Of a stretch of 64,000 nucleotides of DNA, positions 24,591 to 37,077 are shown in pieces (position 1 is the stretch's first letter; each line of letters begins with the position of its first letter). The notes beneath the pieces are model-generated. The model was not told the origin of the DNA. It worked only from the letters and a program-made list of their open reading frames with translations, and searched no databases. The stretch lies in NCBI RefSeq assembly GCF_025399195.1, contig NW_026252157.1, forward strand, positions 39,800-103,799, read 5' to 3'. The position numbers were made by a program, and so were the translations under genes. Origin of the DNA: Umbelopsis ramanniana AG (taxonomy: Eukaryota > Mucoromycota > Umbelopsidomycetes > Umbelopsidales > Umbelopsidaceae).

Positions 24591-25627
24591 ATGGCTTCCG
24601 AATCTCCCATTACCCAGGTACCAGAAACCAATGCTCGTCATCTCGGCCAAGGCAATGATGCAGATCAGTTAATTTACCAACAGCAACCTGGTAATCCATC
24701 CGATCCAACCAACAGCTCATTCCCGAATAAGCTTAAACTCGACTTGAGAGGCACTCGCCTTGACATTGACCGAGAAACTCTTGTCAGTCTTCCGGAATCC
24801 CTCCTCATTGTCATGTTTCCGAACGGTCTTATTCTTGGAAAAATGCACGACGATGACTACGAAGATGAAGATGACGAAGGATCCAATGACTCTGTAGCCC
24901 TGGAAGACCAAGTCAATTACGTCGACTTTGATCCAAAGTGCTTAGACTTTGTATTGCAATTTTATCGCCATGCACAACAAGTATTTGCAGACGAGCATAG
25001 AGGCGATAACAACGCTTCGAACTTTCAACAAGGTGCCAACGCCATGCCCATGATCAACCCCAACCAGAATCCCTTGCTCACCAAGCAAGCTATTATCGTT
25101 TTACGCGAAGAATTAGAATACTTTGCCCTTCCACTCGCCAACAAGGATGAAAAATCAACTTCTACTGCCAGCACTTTTATGCGCCAGTTGAAAATCGACT
25201 GTGGAAAACACTTGCTGGAACGAGACCAGATCTTCACAGCTTTACAGCGAAATATTAGCAAGGAGAATAATGTTGCTGAGCAACACCTAATTGATATGCT
25301 GTGTGATTCTGGATTTTCACGGGACGATAAATGGGGATACAGGGCGATGGAACCTATGAAGACTTGCATTGTCAGTATCGCTCTTGTCATGCTCAAGACC
25401 ACTGGTCCTGAAAATCATATGGCTACCGCTCAGAAATTACTGTTGTTCTGGAGAAAACCAGCGGTAAGTGTTGTTTATCAATTTTGAGGCGGTTTCAAAA
25501 ATGACAAAATAATGACTCCCCGTTGTAGAGAAAGTGCTGGTGGGATGGAAATGCTGTCGAAATCAATGAGCAGTCAGTACGACTTTGGGCCAGACGAACA
25601 TGGACTCTCGAACTTGCACTAGTATAA
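24591..25627 (+). CDS. Whi2-like BTB/POZ-related growth regulator
   Basis: Two exons, 24591..25463 and 25529..25627; 323 residues. In yeast, Whi2 partners with Psr phosphatases and restrains TORC1 under amino-acid shortage. The recognisable part is LKLDLRGTRLDIDRETLVSL then PESLLIVMFPNGLIL (about residues 46-82), a BTB-like opening, followed by an acidic insert (DDDYEDEDDEGSND) and VDFDPKCLDFVLQFYR. A helical middle (LREELEYFALPL) leads to a conserved C-terminal end, KCWWDGNAVE and VRLWARRTWTLELALV, completed only by the second exon. I chose ATG 24591; the frame extends two codons upstream to a TTG. Assignment to Whi2 rests on recalled similarity of the BTB-like part. Confidence 0.75.
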
Positions 25628-26141
25628 GCCGAACGATGCCCGCCCACTACACATACTGCTTTTATGATACCCGCATCCTACTTCCGCTGCATCCAGATCC
25701 ACAATAACAAACCGTCATCGTCCATTTGTTTCTTTCTTCTAGTACACTTCCCTCCGATTGCCGTTTCATTACAAAAAGCTGAAGATGCAAAGCCTTCTTT
25801 TACAACCGGATACAATTCAACCTTGAATGCCCTGGCATTTAGTTTCTACTTCTTTTTCTTCGATATTTTTTCCCCTACCCCTTTCTCTATGTCTACTACT
25901 CACTGTTCCCCTTGGTATTGTCGCTATTTCCCCTCCCCCTTTTTTCAATTTTTCTTCTTGTCGATACCATCTCCTTCATGTCTTGTTGCATAACTTGGCT
26001 TCAATACACTATGCTTGTTCATCAAATCAAAGTATGCTGGTCACAGGGAGAACTTTCTTTTTCTTTTATTACAGTATCACTGCAATAGATATAATACACA
26101 AATTTCTATTTCTTTTTTTTGGGGGAGGGGTTTGAGTTGCC
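25628..26141. other. Convergent, pyrimidine-rich intergenic region
   Basis: About 510 bp between the 3' ends of the Whi2-like and Aquarius genes. It is rich in C and T on the plus strand, with several TTTCTT and CCCCT runs, and carries no supportable gene. It probably holds two 3' UTRs. Confidence 0.5.
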
Positions 26142-29100
26142 TTAGGTTGAATCGACTTGCATTTCATCCTCTTTTGCTTTTTCCTGCTCTTGCTTTTTGG
26201 CAAACTCCAGTTGTTCTTCCATCATTTGGTAGACGAATTTACCCAAATGATCGACGTCCTCGATCTCGAACGGCTCTGTCTTCTCGTCTACGCCACGAAC
26301 AGGAGGGTATCTCTCGTTCAGTTGTAGCAGCAACTTGTCAGGTCTTTCAGAGAACTTTGAAATAGTATTGGAGAGCTCAAGGCAGTTTTGGAAAAGCTGC
26401 TGTCGACAGAAGACATATAAACCAAGACGAGCCCGAGACATGGCAACGATCAGACGTCGAATGTCTCTAAGATGGCCAACAGCTTTTGTACGCACCAAGG
26501 ACAAAAGGATATCTATCATCAAAAGCGAATATATCAGTTATGCTGTCAACTACATACAATAAGGAAAAAACACAGTTTGCATCAACTTACAATCGTTTTG
26601 CTGTCCTTGGTACTTGTCAACAGTGGTAACAGTAGCTGGACGGCCGAGGAATGGATTCCATGAGCACCGTTGTGTAATGACATCGTTGATCAAAGACACT
26701 TGTCCGTTGTAGGTTGTCAGGATTGTGATCTTGTCGGAGGGATATCTAAAAAAGTATCAAAAGTGAGTGTACTGATACACATGCTTCACACTAATATTGT
26801 GGAGATTACGTACCCTATTAAGCGCATGTACTGGAAGACAGCAACCACGTATTCAGCTTCACCAAGATTCTGGTAGTAGTATTGCACAGGTTCTGACTCT
26901 CCTTTGCCTTGATACTCGTCCACGTTGATCATTTGGTAATCATGCACGAAGCCAGCATTGGCCTTTTGATATTCTTGAAACTCAGAAATGTTAGGCAGAT
27001 CACCAAGTTGATTATAACGCCAATTATAAAGCTGGGCAATAGTGGACCTGGAACGACCTTGAGCATCTAATTCAATGGAAGGAACACCAAGACGGACGAA
27101 ACGAGTAAACATGCTTTGCTCCATGTTGCCATATTGCTGGAAAGCCATGTTCTTCACTACAGGAGGCAATTGATTGTGATCACCAATCATAATAACACGC
27201 TTCAAGCGGCTACGGCCTTCCTCTGGGTTTTGCAAGAGAAGTGGGATGAAGGTTTCCACTTCGAGAATTTGTGCAGATTCTTCCATAATGACATTATCGT
27301 ACTTGAACTCGAGTCCTACAAGCTCTCGGCGCTGAAGAAAAATGTATTAGCACTGGGAAGGCTGACTTCAATGTTAAGACATATTGTGATTGAAAATTAC
27401 CTTGAGTGCCGCATGCGTGCAAGTCATAGCAATAATCTTTGCTTCCTTGGTCAAGAGATAGTTTGCTCTATCTGTTCCGGTTCGAAGCAACTCGAAAGGT
27501 CGAATGTCTTCCAATTCGGTAAACATCTTTTCCAAATGCCGGAAGCATCCTTCAGCAACAGTGAGAGCATCATCATAGGCCATGTCGGACGTGAATAATG
27601 GCTGAGGAGCAGTAGCGAAGTACAGTGCAAAAGGGAACTTCTGCTCTAGAGCTTCAGTGGTAGCTATTTCCTTTGCGGCAGTTATATACGCGTTCCAAAT
27701 GGGAAGGACGTGCATGGAGTAAAAGTAACCAGCTGTTTCGCATGTAGAGCCGTGTGCACCTTCAATATTGAGGGACTGAGACAGACGATCAACTTCTTGA
27801 AGAAGATACAATCTTCTCTCCAAGAATGAGTTGACACGACCAAACTTTCCAAAGCTTTGATCGGTGTTGAGCTCCTCTTCTCCGTGGCCCAATCGAAGCA
27901 AATGACGCTGATCGATATCTGTAAATCAGAGAGCACAGTAATTAGTTATATTAGATTGACAGCGGTTAAAAGAAGGAATGGCTTTCTTCAACATACCTAG
28001 TGCCATAATCTTTTCGAAAAGCTGGTTCAAGGCTTGATTACTGTGTGTGATGAGTAGTGTATGCTGATTAGGGAAGTTATGATACAAATTGGCAATGATT
28101 TGAACGGCAACATCAGTTTTGCCAGTGCCAGGAGGACCAACAATCATGGTCAGACCAGGATTCATACCGGAATGGATTGCCTCGGCTAGTCACATATAAT
28201 GCGTTAGAAAGGATGGCAATTTGAATGAGTCTAAACAGGTTGGTCCTTACATTGAGCAGGTGTAAATCTTATGGTGTTTGTCTTAGGAATGTCTTGAGGA
28301 TATGGTCCCATGTTCAAGGTAGGGCACGTCGACACTCGTAGAGTTTCTTTGGTGTTGGTCTTGGCTGCCCCATTGACAGTTTTTGACTTTTTCTTCTTGG
28401 GAACCTCTTCTTCTGCAGCTTCAGGCTCAATGAACTCAACAATGTAAGGTGGATTAAGCGGCTTCTTACTGCCATTGGCTGCTACTATGTTCTATAACAT
28501 CAATCAGAGCATGTTAGCATTCGCCGTTCAAACTGTGAGATACTGTTGTTAAGCTTACCTTTCCAGGATAGCTCTCCTTTAGATGGTTCCAGTCCAGGTA
28601 GGTATCACGGAAGTTGATTTCGCGCACACGATTTGGCATGTTGGTGTAATGGGCACTGCTGGCATCACCGTAACCAAGGAAAACTCTCTGTAACCAGTCA
28701 GGGACGACAAGGTCACTCTGCATAAGATCCCGAATAGTCTCCAAGACTGCTTTGAAATTGTTCTCCTCAGGACGTCGACGAACCAACACATTGAACGTTT
28801 CATATACATCTCCGGACTCCTTTCTATTGAAGCGATCCATGTCCGTCTATACAAAAGAAGGTTACTTAGTTATTGAGCACCTTGTTCGTTGACCGTAATA
28901 CACCATAAACATACCTTATACTGATTGGGGTCGAGCAGTACGCGAACAGTTCTAGAGGAACCTGACATCTTGCGGCTAAAGTCGTCGATGCGAGGCTTTC
29001 CTTGCTCAGTGATAGGTTTTCCTAAAGTATATGAAATGGAGATCAGATATCGAGTTCCTACTAATAAAAAGTATGTCATACTGTAGAGTAACTTACCATC

Positions 29101-31438
29101 GCCACCAATGATATCGCAAATCTCACAGCCTCTAATATATTTCAATCCGAAATGAGAACGGAAATCTTTGTCTTCCTTGTACGCTGAGCCACTATTGTCG
29201 GTCGCTTGGATGGTGAGTAAGAACAGAACATCATGTGGTCTAAGTCGATCCCATTCCGACTTGATAGATTGAGTAAACCGTCCAATGTCAAAAGTAACGT
29301 CAGCTTTGACATAGGCAGGCTGATTTTCGCCAAGGTTAGCTTTGGCAACGTCGACGATCGTGAAGTTAGATACGGCAACAGCCATTCTAGCCCAACCAGC
29401 AAATTCAGTCTTTCGATCAGGATATGTCAAGCGAGGCGATAATCTCTTCACAACATCTTCAATGTTTTGGCGAATTTCATATGAAGCTTCCAAATTGAAA
29501 AGATCGTGATTGCGAAGCAAATAGTCGTGAATGGTCAAAAATTGTAAATTGAGTTTAGGTAAGGCCAGTGGAACATCTCCTGAATAGAACTGTGCATTGA
29601 TCAAAGTTTCGCTAAACAGACTCTCCTGGATAGGATGATAAAAGTCAGCGGGAAAGAAGTATTTGTTAAAGATATCGAATGAAACTTTACCTCATTCGGG
29701 TACAACGGTGTGGCATTGATTTTGTCAATCTGGCTCTCACGCTTCACAAACTTCGTCACCAATGACTCCAACAAGACATCTCTAACGTCAACATCAGCTT
29801 CTTGAAGTGTGGCCGCATCCAGAATCAAATCAGTTCGGATATGAAGTGCGTCACACAATTTAACAAGATCATCAGTTGAGAGTGGCTTGAAGTGTTTCAA
29901 GAGATTAGGTCGTGTTTCCAGAGATGCCAAGTTCGCTAAAGGTAAATCAGGAAGAGTTGATCGGAATTGTTGGAAGGCGACATGCTATACAACAATGTGA
30001 GTTTTGGCAACATACAGTAATGAGGTCTCATTGTACAAAAACACTTACTTGCAAAGACACAAGTCTGTCACAATGTGCTTGAGTCATATCATTCGTTGTC
30101 AGGGCTAGACCAGTGTGGTCATTGACCTCAAACCCAGAATAGAATGTAAGAATATCCAATAACTTCTGCAAAAGCTGAACATCCTGCTCTTCTCTCTTCA
30201 TGAATGGTGCCATCGTAGCCAAAATAATCACTTGCTGGTCGGCCAACAAGGTGTTGAAGAATCGGCGAGTAGGAAGCTGTGATTCCAGATCGATGAAAAA
30301 TTCCACGCAACGTTCCGCGAAGCGAATAGTCTCAACTGGAACTGAAATAAAGGATTGCTGAACGTCAATATCGTCTTATATCACGTATCAGTTTTAAGAA
30401 AAACATACCATCTCCAAGCTGCGGGATGCTGTATAGAGTTGTAAGAAACTTTTGTAACAAAGTAGAGATCCAATTGGCACCCTTTTCTAAAGCCGCTTTG
30501 CTGTCTTTATCTGGTATTATAGGTTAATATCATTTCAAGGTGTTGAGCTTCGTACAAATTTTGAATCAGCTTACCGGCAGTCTTAAGCTTCTTCTGTGAA
30601 GTATTCCAGAGCTTTCGAAGAGGCGGATATTCTTCGTAGTAGGCTTCACGTTTCAACTCAGAAATGGGAGTCCAGATGGCAATTGACAGTAAACTTTGAA
30701 ATATGTTAAAATTAAGCCATATGCAGCATTACACTACCATCACTCCACACTTACTTCATGCATTCCTTTCTAACGATGGGATTTTCGAAACTGCGGTAAC
30801 AATTAATGACGAACATGAGAAGAATTCGACGAACGTGGATATCGATATCATCACTTTCTTCCAAGAGCAAATCGGTAACGCGTTGGAAAAGTTGTGAGAA
30901 TTTGTCGCCTTCCTGGGTGATGGTATCTATAGGATTGCTTTGTATTAGCCAATGTTAATTTGGAACGTTTTTTGCTGATCTACAAAGATACTTTACCCCA
31001 TGGTGAGATATGCTGACGACATTTTTCGTTCACCATAACGCAGATGGACAATACGTGGTTTAGAGAGCTTTTGGTCAAGTCAAAGTGTGGCCAAAGGTAC
31101 TATAGATAGAATGCATCGCGTTAAATGGAATTGACAAGTATGCGCTGCAAAGCAAATGAGACGCTTACTTTTTCGAGAAACTGCAACAACTCTAGAAGCA
31201 TGACTTTACGACCGTCCCATGATGTCGATCCAAAATAATCTGCTGCGATCTCCTCAACGATCTTTGCATTCCACTTGACTTTGTGATTGTCGGTGTCCCA
31301 GTGCTTCTTTGCAAGAGCAAAGACCGGATCGTTTTGAACATCCACTTGCGTGAATTGTTTACCCTTTCCTCCAGCTAGCGCAGAAGGAGGTAATTCTGTT
31401 GGAGCAGCATAGGTAGGAAGCGTCGTTTTACGGCTCAT
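26142..31438 (-). CDS. AQR: Aquarius intron-binding spliceosomal RNA helicase
   Basis: Sixteen exons: complement(26142..26512, 26591..26745, 26814..27331, 27401..27918, 27997..28185, 28251..28491, 28559..28846, 28915..29021, 29097..29625, 29691..29984, 30049..30341, 30409..30510, 30575..30693, 30755..30926, 30997..31099, 31169..31438); 1422 residues. Aquarius (Cwf11 in fission yeast) binds the intron upstream of the branch point and helps activate the spliceosome. The N-terminal helical-repeat part has [19 protein letters not shown] and [20 protein letters not shown]. The superfamily 1 helicase core has Walker A GPPGTGKT (about 856-863), [14 protein letters not shown], a [13 protein letters not shown] motif II region, [23 protein letters not shown] and [13 protein letters not shown]. 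The acidic tail ends EDEMQVDST. The gene is head-to-head with choline kinase. Confidence 0.96.
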
Positions 31439-31603
31439 CAGTGCTTCAAGCGTGCTTACACCAGAGAGGACACGGAATAAGCTGAAGAAGCGGTAAACAG
31501 GACATTGAAGTCACGTGCTTTATGAAACGCAGTCACGCGTCGCCAAGGAGACCTTGTGGCCCAGCCATGATGCAATGGACTGTCGGCACTCTTTCCTCTT
31601 TCT
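31439..31603. promoter_or_regulatory. Short divergent promoter of Aquarius and choline kinase, with CACGTG and ACGCGT
   Basis: Only 165 bp separate the two start codons. The segment contains CACGTG (31512-31517), a bHLH E-box core, and ACGCGT (31535-31540), the MluI cell-cycle box bound by MBF-type factors in ascomycetes. Both are exact matches to short consensus sequences, so chance cannot be excluded. Confidence 0.45.
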
Positions 31604-33108
31604 ATGACAGCAAATAATAACCTTACCGGGTATCAGCGTACAGCTATCACCTTACCACCACGCTTATCTCGAATACCCCGTATTCATAGGCATCATATCA
31701 GATCGCTTGCTTCGCTTATCAAAGAAGCTGCTGAAAAGAACTGGCCTATCGAACAGTGGAAACGCTCCATACTAAAGATCCTTCATGGTGGTGCAGTCAA
31801 CGAGGATGAAGTCAACTCCAAGGTGCCACATATCAATGACTCTCTTCACATGAGGTAGGTGCTTACGAATATAGAAAAAAACCCCAAAAGGATCAATTTT
31901 TAATCAGTTCAACCCCATATCAGTCTGTGTAAAGGCGATAAACTCAAACCGGCTGCTCTTGCTGTAATCAAAAAGCTTTTGCCAGAATGGAGAGATGTTC
32001 AAAGTATTGAAATGAATAGAATAAGTGGAGCTTTGACAAAGTGAGTAATGGATTGTATTCAAGATCAGTCAGATAGGCTTTTTACTAACTGGCTGGCAAA
32101 CAGCGCTGTGTTCTTTGTCACCAGCATACACGGGAAGATCCTATTACGAATTTATGGCGTCGGTGTGGACGAAATATTACATAGAGACAGAGAAATCGTT
32201 TGGCTGAAGCTGTTGTCTCAGATGAATATTGGACCACAATTACTCGGAACCTTTGCCAATGGTAGACTGGAACAGTACCTGGATTCAGCAACCTTGACTC
32301 ACCCTGAAATCAGCGACCCTGCAATTTCTGAAACGATAGCAAATAGAATTGGAGAACTCCACAGTATCGTTGATTCCTTTCCCCCAACTAAGAGCGAACG
32401 AGAGTCGCCAGAAATATGGTACAACGTGGACAAATGGTATCCAATGGCTATGCGTGTTGTGACGGAGATATACAAGCGCAAACCGGAAAGTCGAGAAGGC
32501 TTACGATCCTTTGGCATCTTGCAGCTCGACACTGAAATTAACGACTTGAAGGAAATCTTAAACAAGCTTGACAGCGAGATTGTGTTTTGCCACAATGATG
32601 TAAGTGTAGCCACCAAACATATTATATGGTTTCTTGAAGCCCAACCCATGATTATTTTACTTCTTTACAGACCCAATATGGTAATATCTTGAGGATGAAC
32701 GATGAAGACGGTGAACTTGTGCTAGTCGACTACGAATACGCTGGTTATAACTATGCTGCTTTTGACATTGGAAATCATTGGTGCGAATGGACAGCCAACT
32801 ACCATGCTGAAGATCCTGCTTTGATTCATCTTGAACAATATCCTAACGAAGAGGAGCAATTACGTTTTGTTCGTTCTTACCTCCGGGAACGAATGGCACC
32901 CAAGGTTTTAAGTGACGAGGAACTAGAAGAACAAGCCGTGCGCTTAGCCAGTGAATCAAGAAAATGGAGTGTTGCAAGCCATCTCATGTGGGGCCTATGG
33001 GGTTTGGTTCAAGCAAGTCAAAGCGAGATAGATTTTGATTATTATAAATATGCTATGCAGCGTCTTTCTGCGTTCCGGGACGGATTGATCAAATTGCAAA
33101 CAGAGTAA
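31604..33108 (+). CDS. Choline/ethanolamine kinase
   Basis: Four exons, 31604..31854, 31924..32040, 32104..32599, 32671..33108; 433 residues. It should phosphorylate choline and/or ethanolamine, the first step of the Kennedy pathway of phospholipid synthesis, in the cytosol. Visible motifs are FFVTSIHGKILLRIYGVGVD, the catalytic loop VFCHNDTQYGNIL (Brenner-type HxDxxxxN, created by joining exons 3 and 4), the metal-binding LVLVDYEYAGYNYAAFDIGN, and the C-terminal HLMWGLWGLVQASQSEIDFDY. The N-terminal basic extension (PPRLSRIPRIHRHHIRS) is longer than in animal enzymes, as in fungal Cki1. Choline versus ethanolamine preference cannot be told from this. Confidence 0.94.
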
Positions 33109-33491
33109 TTTTTTTTTTACTACCTAAAATAGATGATGTCATAATAAAAACTCAAACCTTGGAAAATCAAAACGTTTGATTCGTGGGTGGATTGCCCTAT
33201 CATCTTGGACGTCTCCTTTTTTTTCTGTGAGCGTCTCTATTGGCTCAAACACACAAAGTCACCACCTGGAATATATTTCAGTCGCCTCAAGCAGTGAGTA
33301 TGTCGTTGACCAGTACTATTCAGGGTCAACCTCGAGCATAGTCATGATCAGTCGGCTGAGCATCTTGCCATCAGCTTTAGACTCTTCATTTTCCATCGGC
33401 TTCCAAGAACTGTGCAGTAAACTACTTTTTATTAGCGAACTTCCGTGTCAACTAAAGCAAGAAACGCGTTTCAGTATCGGACGGCAATAAT
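33109..33491. other. Intergenic region between choline kinase and HAP2
   Basis: About 380 bp. It contains ATTGG (33238-33242), the reverse complement of a CCAAT box, upstream of the gene for a CCAAT-binding factor subunit. An open frame at 33176..33490 has no motif and ends just before the HAP2 start; I treat it as chance. Confidence 0.4.
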
Positions 33492-34336
33492 ATGGAAAGT
33501 ATGTAAAGTTTTGGATGAGCTATTAGTAATGATATTTTCGATGGCTGATCGGGAAGATAATCACACCTAGCTTCTCAATCGCACTCGGGAGGTGCCAGCC
33601 CTATTACTGAACAATTGGTAGGTTACATTCCTCGATAGCCATGGCAGCTGTCAGAAGTCTGACTTATTGGTTGCTACGTTTTTCTACGAACGAAAGAATC
33701 AAACATCTCACAGACAAATATCTTATGACCCCTCACATCAGCTTGCCTATGGACAACCTTCTGTGTCAATGGTAAGGATTTATTCGTTTTGCCTTCTTAG
33801 CGATCAGTCTGTTCCAACAACATTTCTTTACATAACATCATCTTCTTCCCTAGCATAACCCAGCTCTGTATAGGCATCAAGATCTCACTGCAGCAGCTGC
33901 CGCAGCAGCCATTGCTGTAGCACCTTCAGCCACTGCGCAGGCAGCGGAAGAAGAGCCACTTTATGTCAATGCCAAACAATACCATCGCATTCTCAAGCGT
34001 AGAGCTGCTCGAGCAAAGTTGGAAGAAATGAATAGAGTAGCTAAAACACGGAAACCGTATTTACACGAGAGCCGGCACAAGCATGCTATGCGACGACCTA
34101 GAGGCCCTGGTGGCCGTTTTTTAAGTAGGTTTTACTGCAAAGTCTCACTTTTTTCTATTCTACTTTATTAACTTTCATATCTCGGAACAGCTGCTTCAGA
34201 AATCGCGGAGCTCGAGAGACAGGGCAAGTTGGACAAAGATGGCATGTTGAAAATGGACGCTGACCTTTCGTCACTATCCTCTCATGCTGACAATACCCTG
34301 CATGAGGCCATGGTGCCCAATGGCTCTCGAAGCTAA
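33492..34336 (+). CDS. HAP2: CCAAT-binding factor subunit HAP2 / NF-YA
   Basis: Five exons: 33492..33498, 33571..33617, 33697..33771, 33854..34124, 34191..34336; 181 residues. The protein is the sequence-specific subunit of the heterotrimeric CCAAT-binding complex in the nucleus. The core is unmistakable: [21 protein letters not shown] (subunit interaction helix, from about residue 78) and [21 protein letters not shown] (DNA-binding helix and loop). An Ala run lies at about residues 56-62. The 5' end is less certain: I start at ATG GAA A, a 7-nt exon, because this joins in phase to a Ser/Gly/Gln-rich exon and a pyrimidine tract supports the acceptor at 33696. A longer upstream start cannot be excluded. 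Confidence 0.88.
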
Positions 34337-34654
34337 TGGACATTTTTCACCTTTTATCGACTTGTTATATTTTCCGCTCATAAAACTATCTAAGAAGAAA
34401 TGCTTCTATTTCATAACCTTTTTCACTTCATTCCTTTGTTGTTTCCCATATACGTAGCATCATCGGGTTTCCCTTCTTTTGTGGTATACATCTTCAATGC
34501 CCAACTTCATTCCCCTATCGGTTTTTTCATTTTCCAGCGTCGGTTATGCTGGTATACACGCTTTTTCATTACGAAATTCATGGATAAAAATAAGAATACC
34601 TTATGATTAAATAATTAACGAATGGTACTGGATATTGCTAAGTAAGCGCTTTGT
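34337..34654. other. Convergent intergenic region (HAP2 and RA-PH gene 3' ends)
   Basis: About 320 bp of AT-rich sequence between two stop codons. I see nothing in it beyond presumed 3' UTRs. Confidence 0.5.
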
Positions 34655-36920
34655 TCAAAACGTAATAAGTGGTTTGACTTGTCGGTTACGAAGACTCTGA
34701 GTATGTGAAGCCTCCGGGGTAAGGTCTAGCTGTAATAGGGGTCCCTCTTCGCCGGTGGTAGTAGGTAGTGGTGGCTGCGTCTCTGCGTCACGATCTATGT
34801 CTCGCACGGTAGGTTTTCGTCTAAGGGATTTGCTGCGAGACGTGGAACTGGAGGCATCTCTCGTATCATGCGCATGTCGAGAACGACTTTGCGATCTTGC
34901 CATATGGTTGTCTCGACTGATGGATTTTGATCGTCCCCGCGTGCCTCCTGTCTCGGATGCTTGCTGTAGCAGGGATCCTTCTACAAACTGTACCTCATTA
35001 TCCAATTTTACTAAAGTACCTCCGTCGTCATGGGGACTGGCTGGTGTCGACCGATCGTCAAGACTAAGTAAAGCTGCCTTGTCAAATAGCCTCTTCTCAT
35101 CCAGTTGGGCAACTCTTACAGACTCCAAAGACTGATCTAGGCTTCTTGGAAGAGGTCCTGCTCTCCTTGTACCTGTGGACTTTGATGCTCTCGGAATGGG
35201 AGGTTTGCTGTGAGGCATGTCCGCTACCCTATGTTTTGATTCCTGTTGCATCCTAGTCTCGGCGTTATGCCGAATAGAGCTTGAGAGCTCATGCGTCGAT
35301 TTATATCGCCGAACAGTGGCTTTTCCCTGTCCTTCAGGTCGATTCACATTTGTTTGTCGATCCATAAGTGTAGCAGAGCGATGTACTTTGGCAGCCCCAC
35401 CCACACTATCTTCCGATGACGTCTTATGGTCCAAACTCTGTTGTTCCAGAAGAGATGCACTAGTAGATGGAGACAAAACTTTTTGTATGACGCTTTGGGG
35501 CAATGGTGGAAGCTCCACCGGTCTCAATGGATGCAGTACCCGCTCAGGGTCAGAAGCATAAGCTGCAAGATTCTAAATAGGTAGCAATGGAGTGAATACA
35601 TAACATGCGCAGCAGGACAATAAGAACGTAGTCACCTACCTTGCATTGCCTTAGACATAATACCCAGTATCGCATTATCTCCATTGTTTCTGCGCAGAAA
35701 TAGAATACAAAATCCTCCGGGTTTTCAAATATCTTGGCCTTCTCCTGGGCTTTAAGCGCAAATCCATATGCAGTTGGATCCTTTTTCATGGGTACCATAA
35801 GGGTGTACACATCTACATTGGAAAGGTTGATAAGTGGAGTATCGCCTAGTTTCTAGACAAGCAAGAGTGTTAGATGATGAATGGATGGCATTCTCAGTTC
35901 ATGCTGTCTGTACCTTGCTATCACGTCCACAGTAAATTCCATTCTCCCTGACCGCAAAAAATCTCTTATTCCATTTTCCTTTTTTGTACTGGAAATGTAA
36001 TGGGCCATTTGGCGGCATAAAGTCAGATTGATTCAAGATGCTCTATTATTGGATTAAATGTCAGTTTCTATCAATAAAGCCAGACTCATTTGAATGAACG
36101 ACAGAACATACCGCTGAGGTTAATGTCGACTTGTATGCGTACTGCTTAATTAATAGAGCATTCTTTTCATCTTGATCCCACGTTGAAAGTACATCAGTCA
36201 CGATTTCCCAGTCCCTGAGTGGGCGTTCTTATAATTCGTAGAAAGGATAGAAATTTTGCATTGACAGTCAGCGGCCAAAAATAGGTCTGCGTTAAATGAA
36301 GGAAGAAATATCTTGGCTCACCAACACCAACTTTATTGGCAAGTTCAAACAAAGTCCAGCTCTGCTCATTGTCGATCACAGATCGCTCTCTTAATGACTC
36401 CAGAACCATAGCGGTGGTCATTAAACTGGTCAATTGCATATTGACATATCGTGAGGAATCATAAATATAGATTCGACTTGCTACTTTGTGAACGGCTGCA
36501 AGTTGAAGTTTGTGTAAGTCGGATTGGACGTCGTGTGTCCCACTTTTCCCTGAATTCTAAGAGAACCAAAATTTGATTAATCGAATTGCAACTACTAAAG
36601 CCTAAAGCCATGTGTGTGCTAACCTCTGCAGTATGTGATTTGTGAGTTCTAGTAGTGCTACGTCCACGCATGAGGCCGCTAGTATCACTATCAGAAGGAA
36701 TATTTGATTTCGGTGGTGCATCTGACGCTAAATCACGCCTTCTATGATGATGTTCTGTTTTTCTACGAGCCAGACCGTTCTGGCTGTTTGAAGTGGAGTG
36801 AGAAGCCATGGTTTTGGCTCTAGACAGGTTGGTATGATCTCCTCTGGAGGTTAAGACTCTTGCAGCATGCTGTCGTGCAGCAATGGCGACGGGAATGTCA
36901 TCGTCGTCGGATGAATGCAT
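34655..36920 (-). CDS. RA-PH domain adaptor protein (lamellipodin/Grb-like domain order)
   Basis: Six exons: complement(34655..35572, 35640..35852, 35914..36042, 36112..36227, 36322..36556, 36624..36920); 635 residues. An N-terminal Ser/Arg/His-rich, low-complexity part (residues 1-110) leads to a Ras-association-like domain (RIYIYDSSRYVNMQL, VLESLRERSVIDNEQSWTLF, ERPLRDWEIV; about 120-212). A pleckstrin homology domain follows (GPLHFQYKKGKWNKRFFAVR, GIYCGRDSKKL, FYFCAETMEIMRYWVLCLRQ; about 218-330). The C-terminal 300 residues are Ser/Arg-rich and disordered. This order is that of the MIG-10/RIAM/lamellipodin and Grb7/10/14 families, which link Ras-type GTPases and phosphoinositides to actin. 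A role in polarised growth is inference. It is head-to-head with the DDHD gene. Confidence 0.8.
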
Positions 36921-37077
36921 TGAAGAAGAAGAGAGTTAGCGTGGTTCCATACTGTCACTTTTTTCCAATTTTAAACCTTTTTCAGCGGCAGTCGGTCGGA
37001 CCATAATTTTGAAGCTGCCTGGCACGGTAGACATATGACAAAGTGTCAACGTCTTTGACACTCGTTCCAACTTGATC
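36921..37077. promoter_or_regulatory. 157-bp divergent promoter of the RA-PH and DDHD genes
   Basis: The start codons at 36920 (minus) and 37078 (plus) face away from each other across 157 bp, so any regulatory elements must be shared or interleaved. No TATA element is evident. Confidence 0.4.

Noticed and set aside
33176-33490. 104-codon frame as a possible N-terminal extension of HAP2
   Set aside because: It ends in a stop before the HAP2 exons, cannot be joined to them in phase without dropping most of its length, and shows no Gln-rich character.
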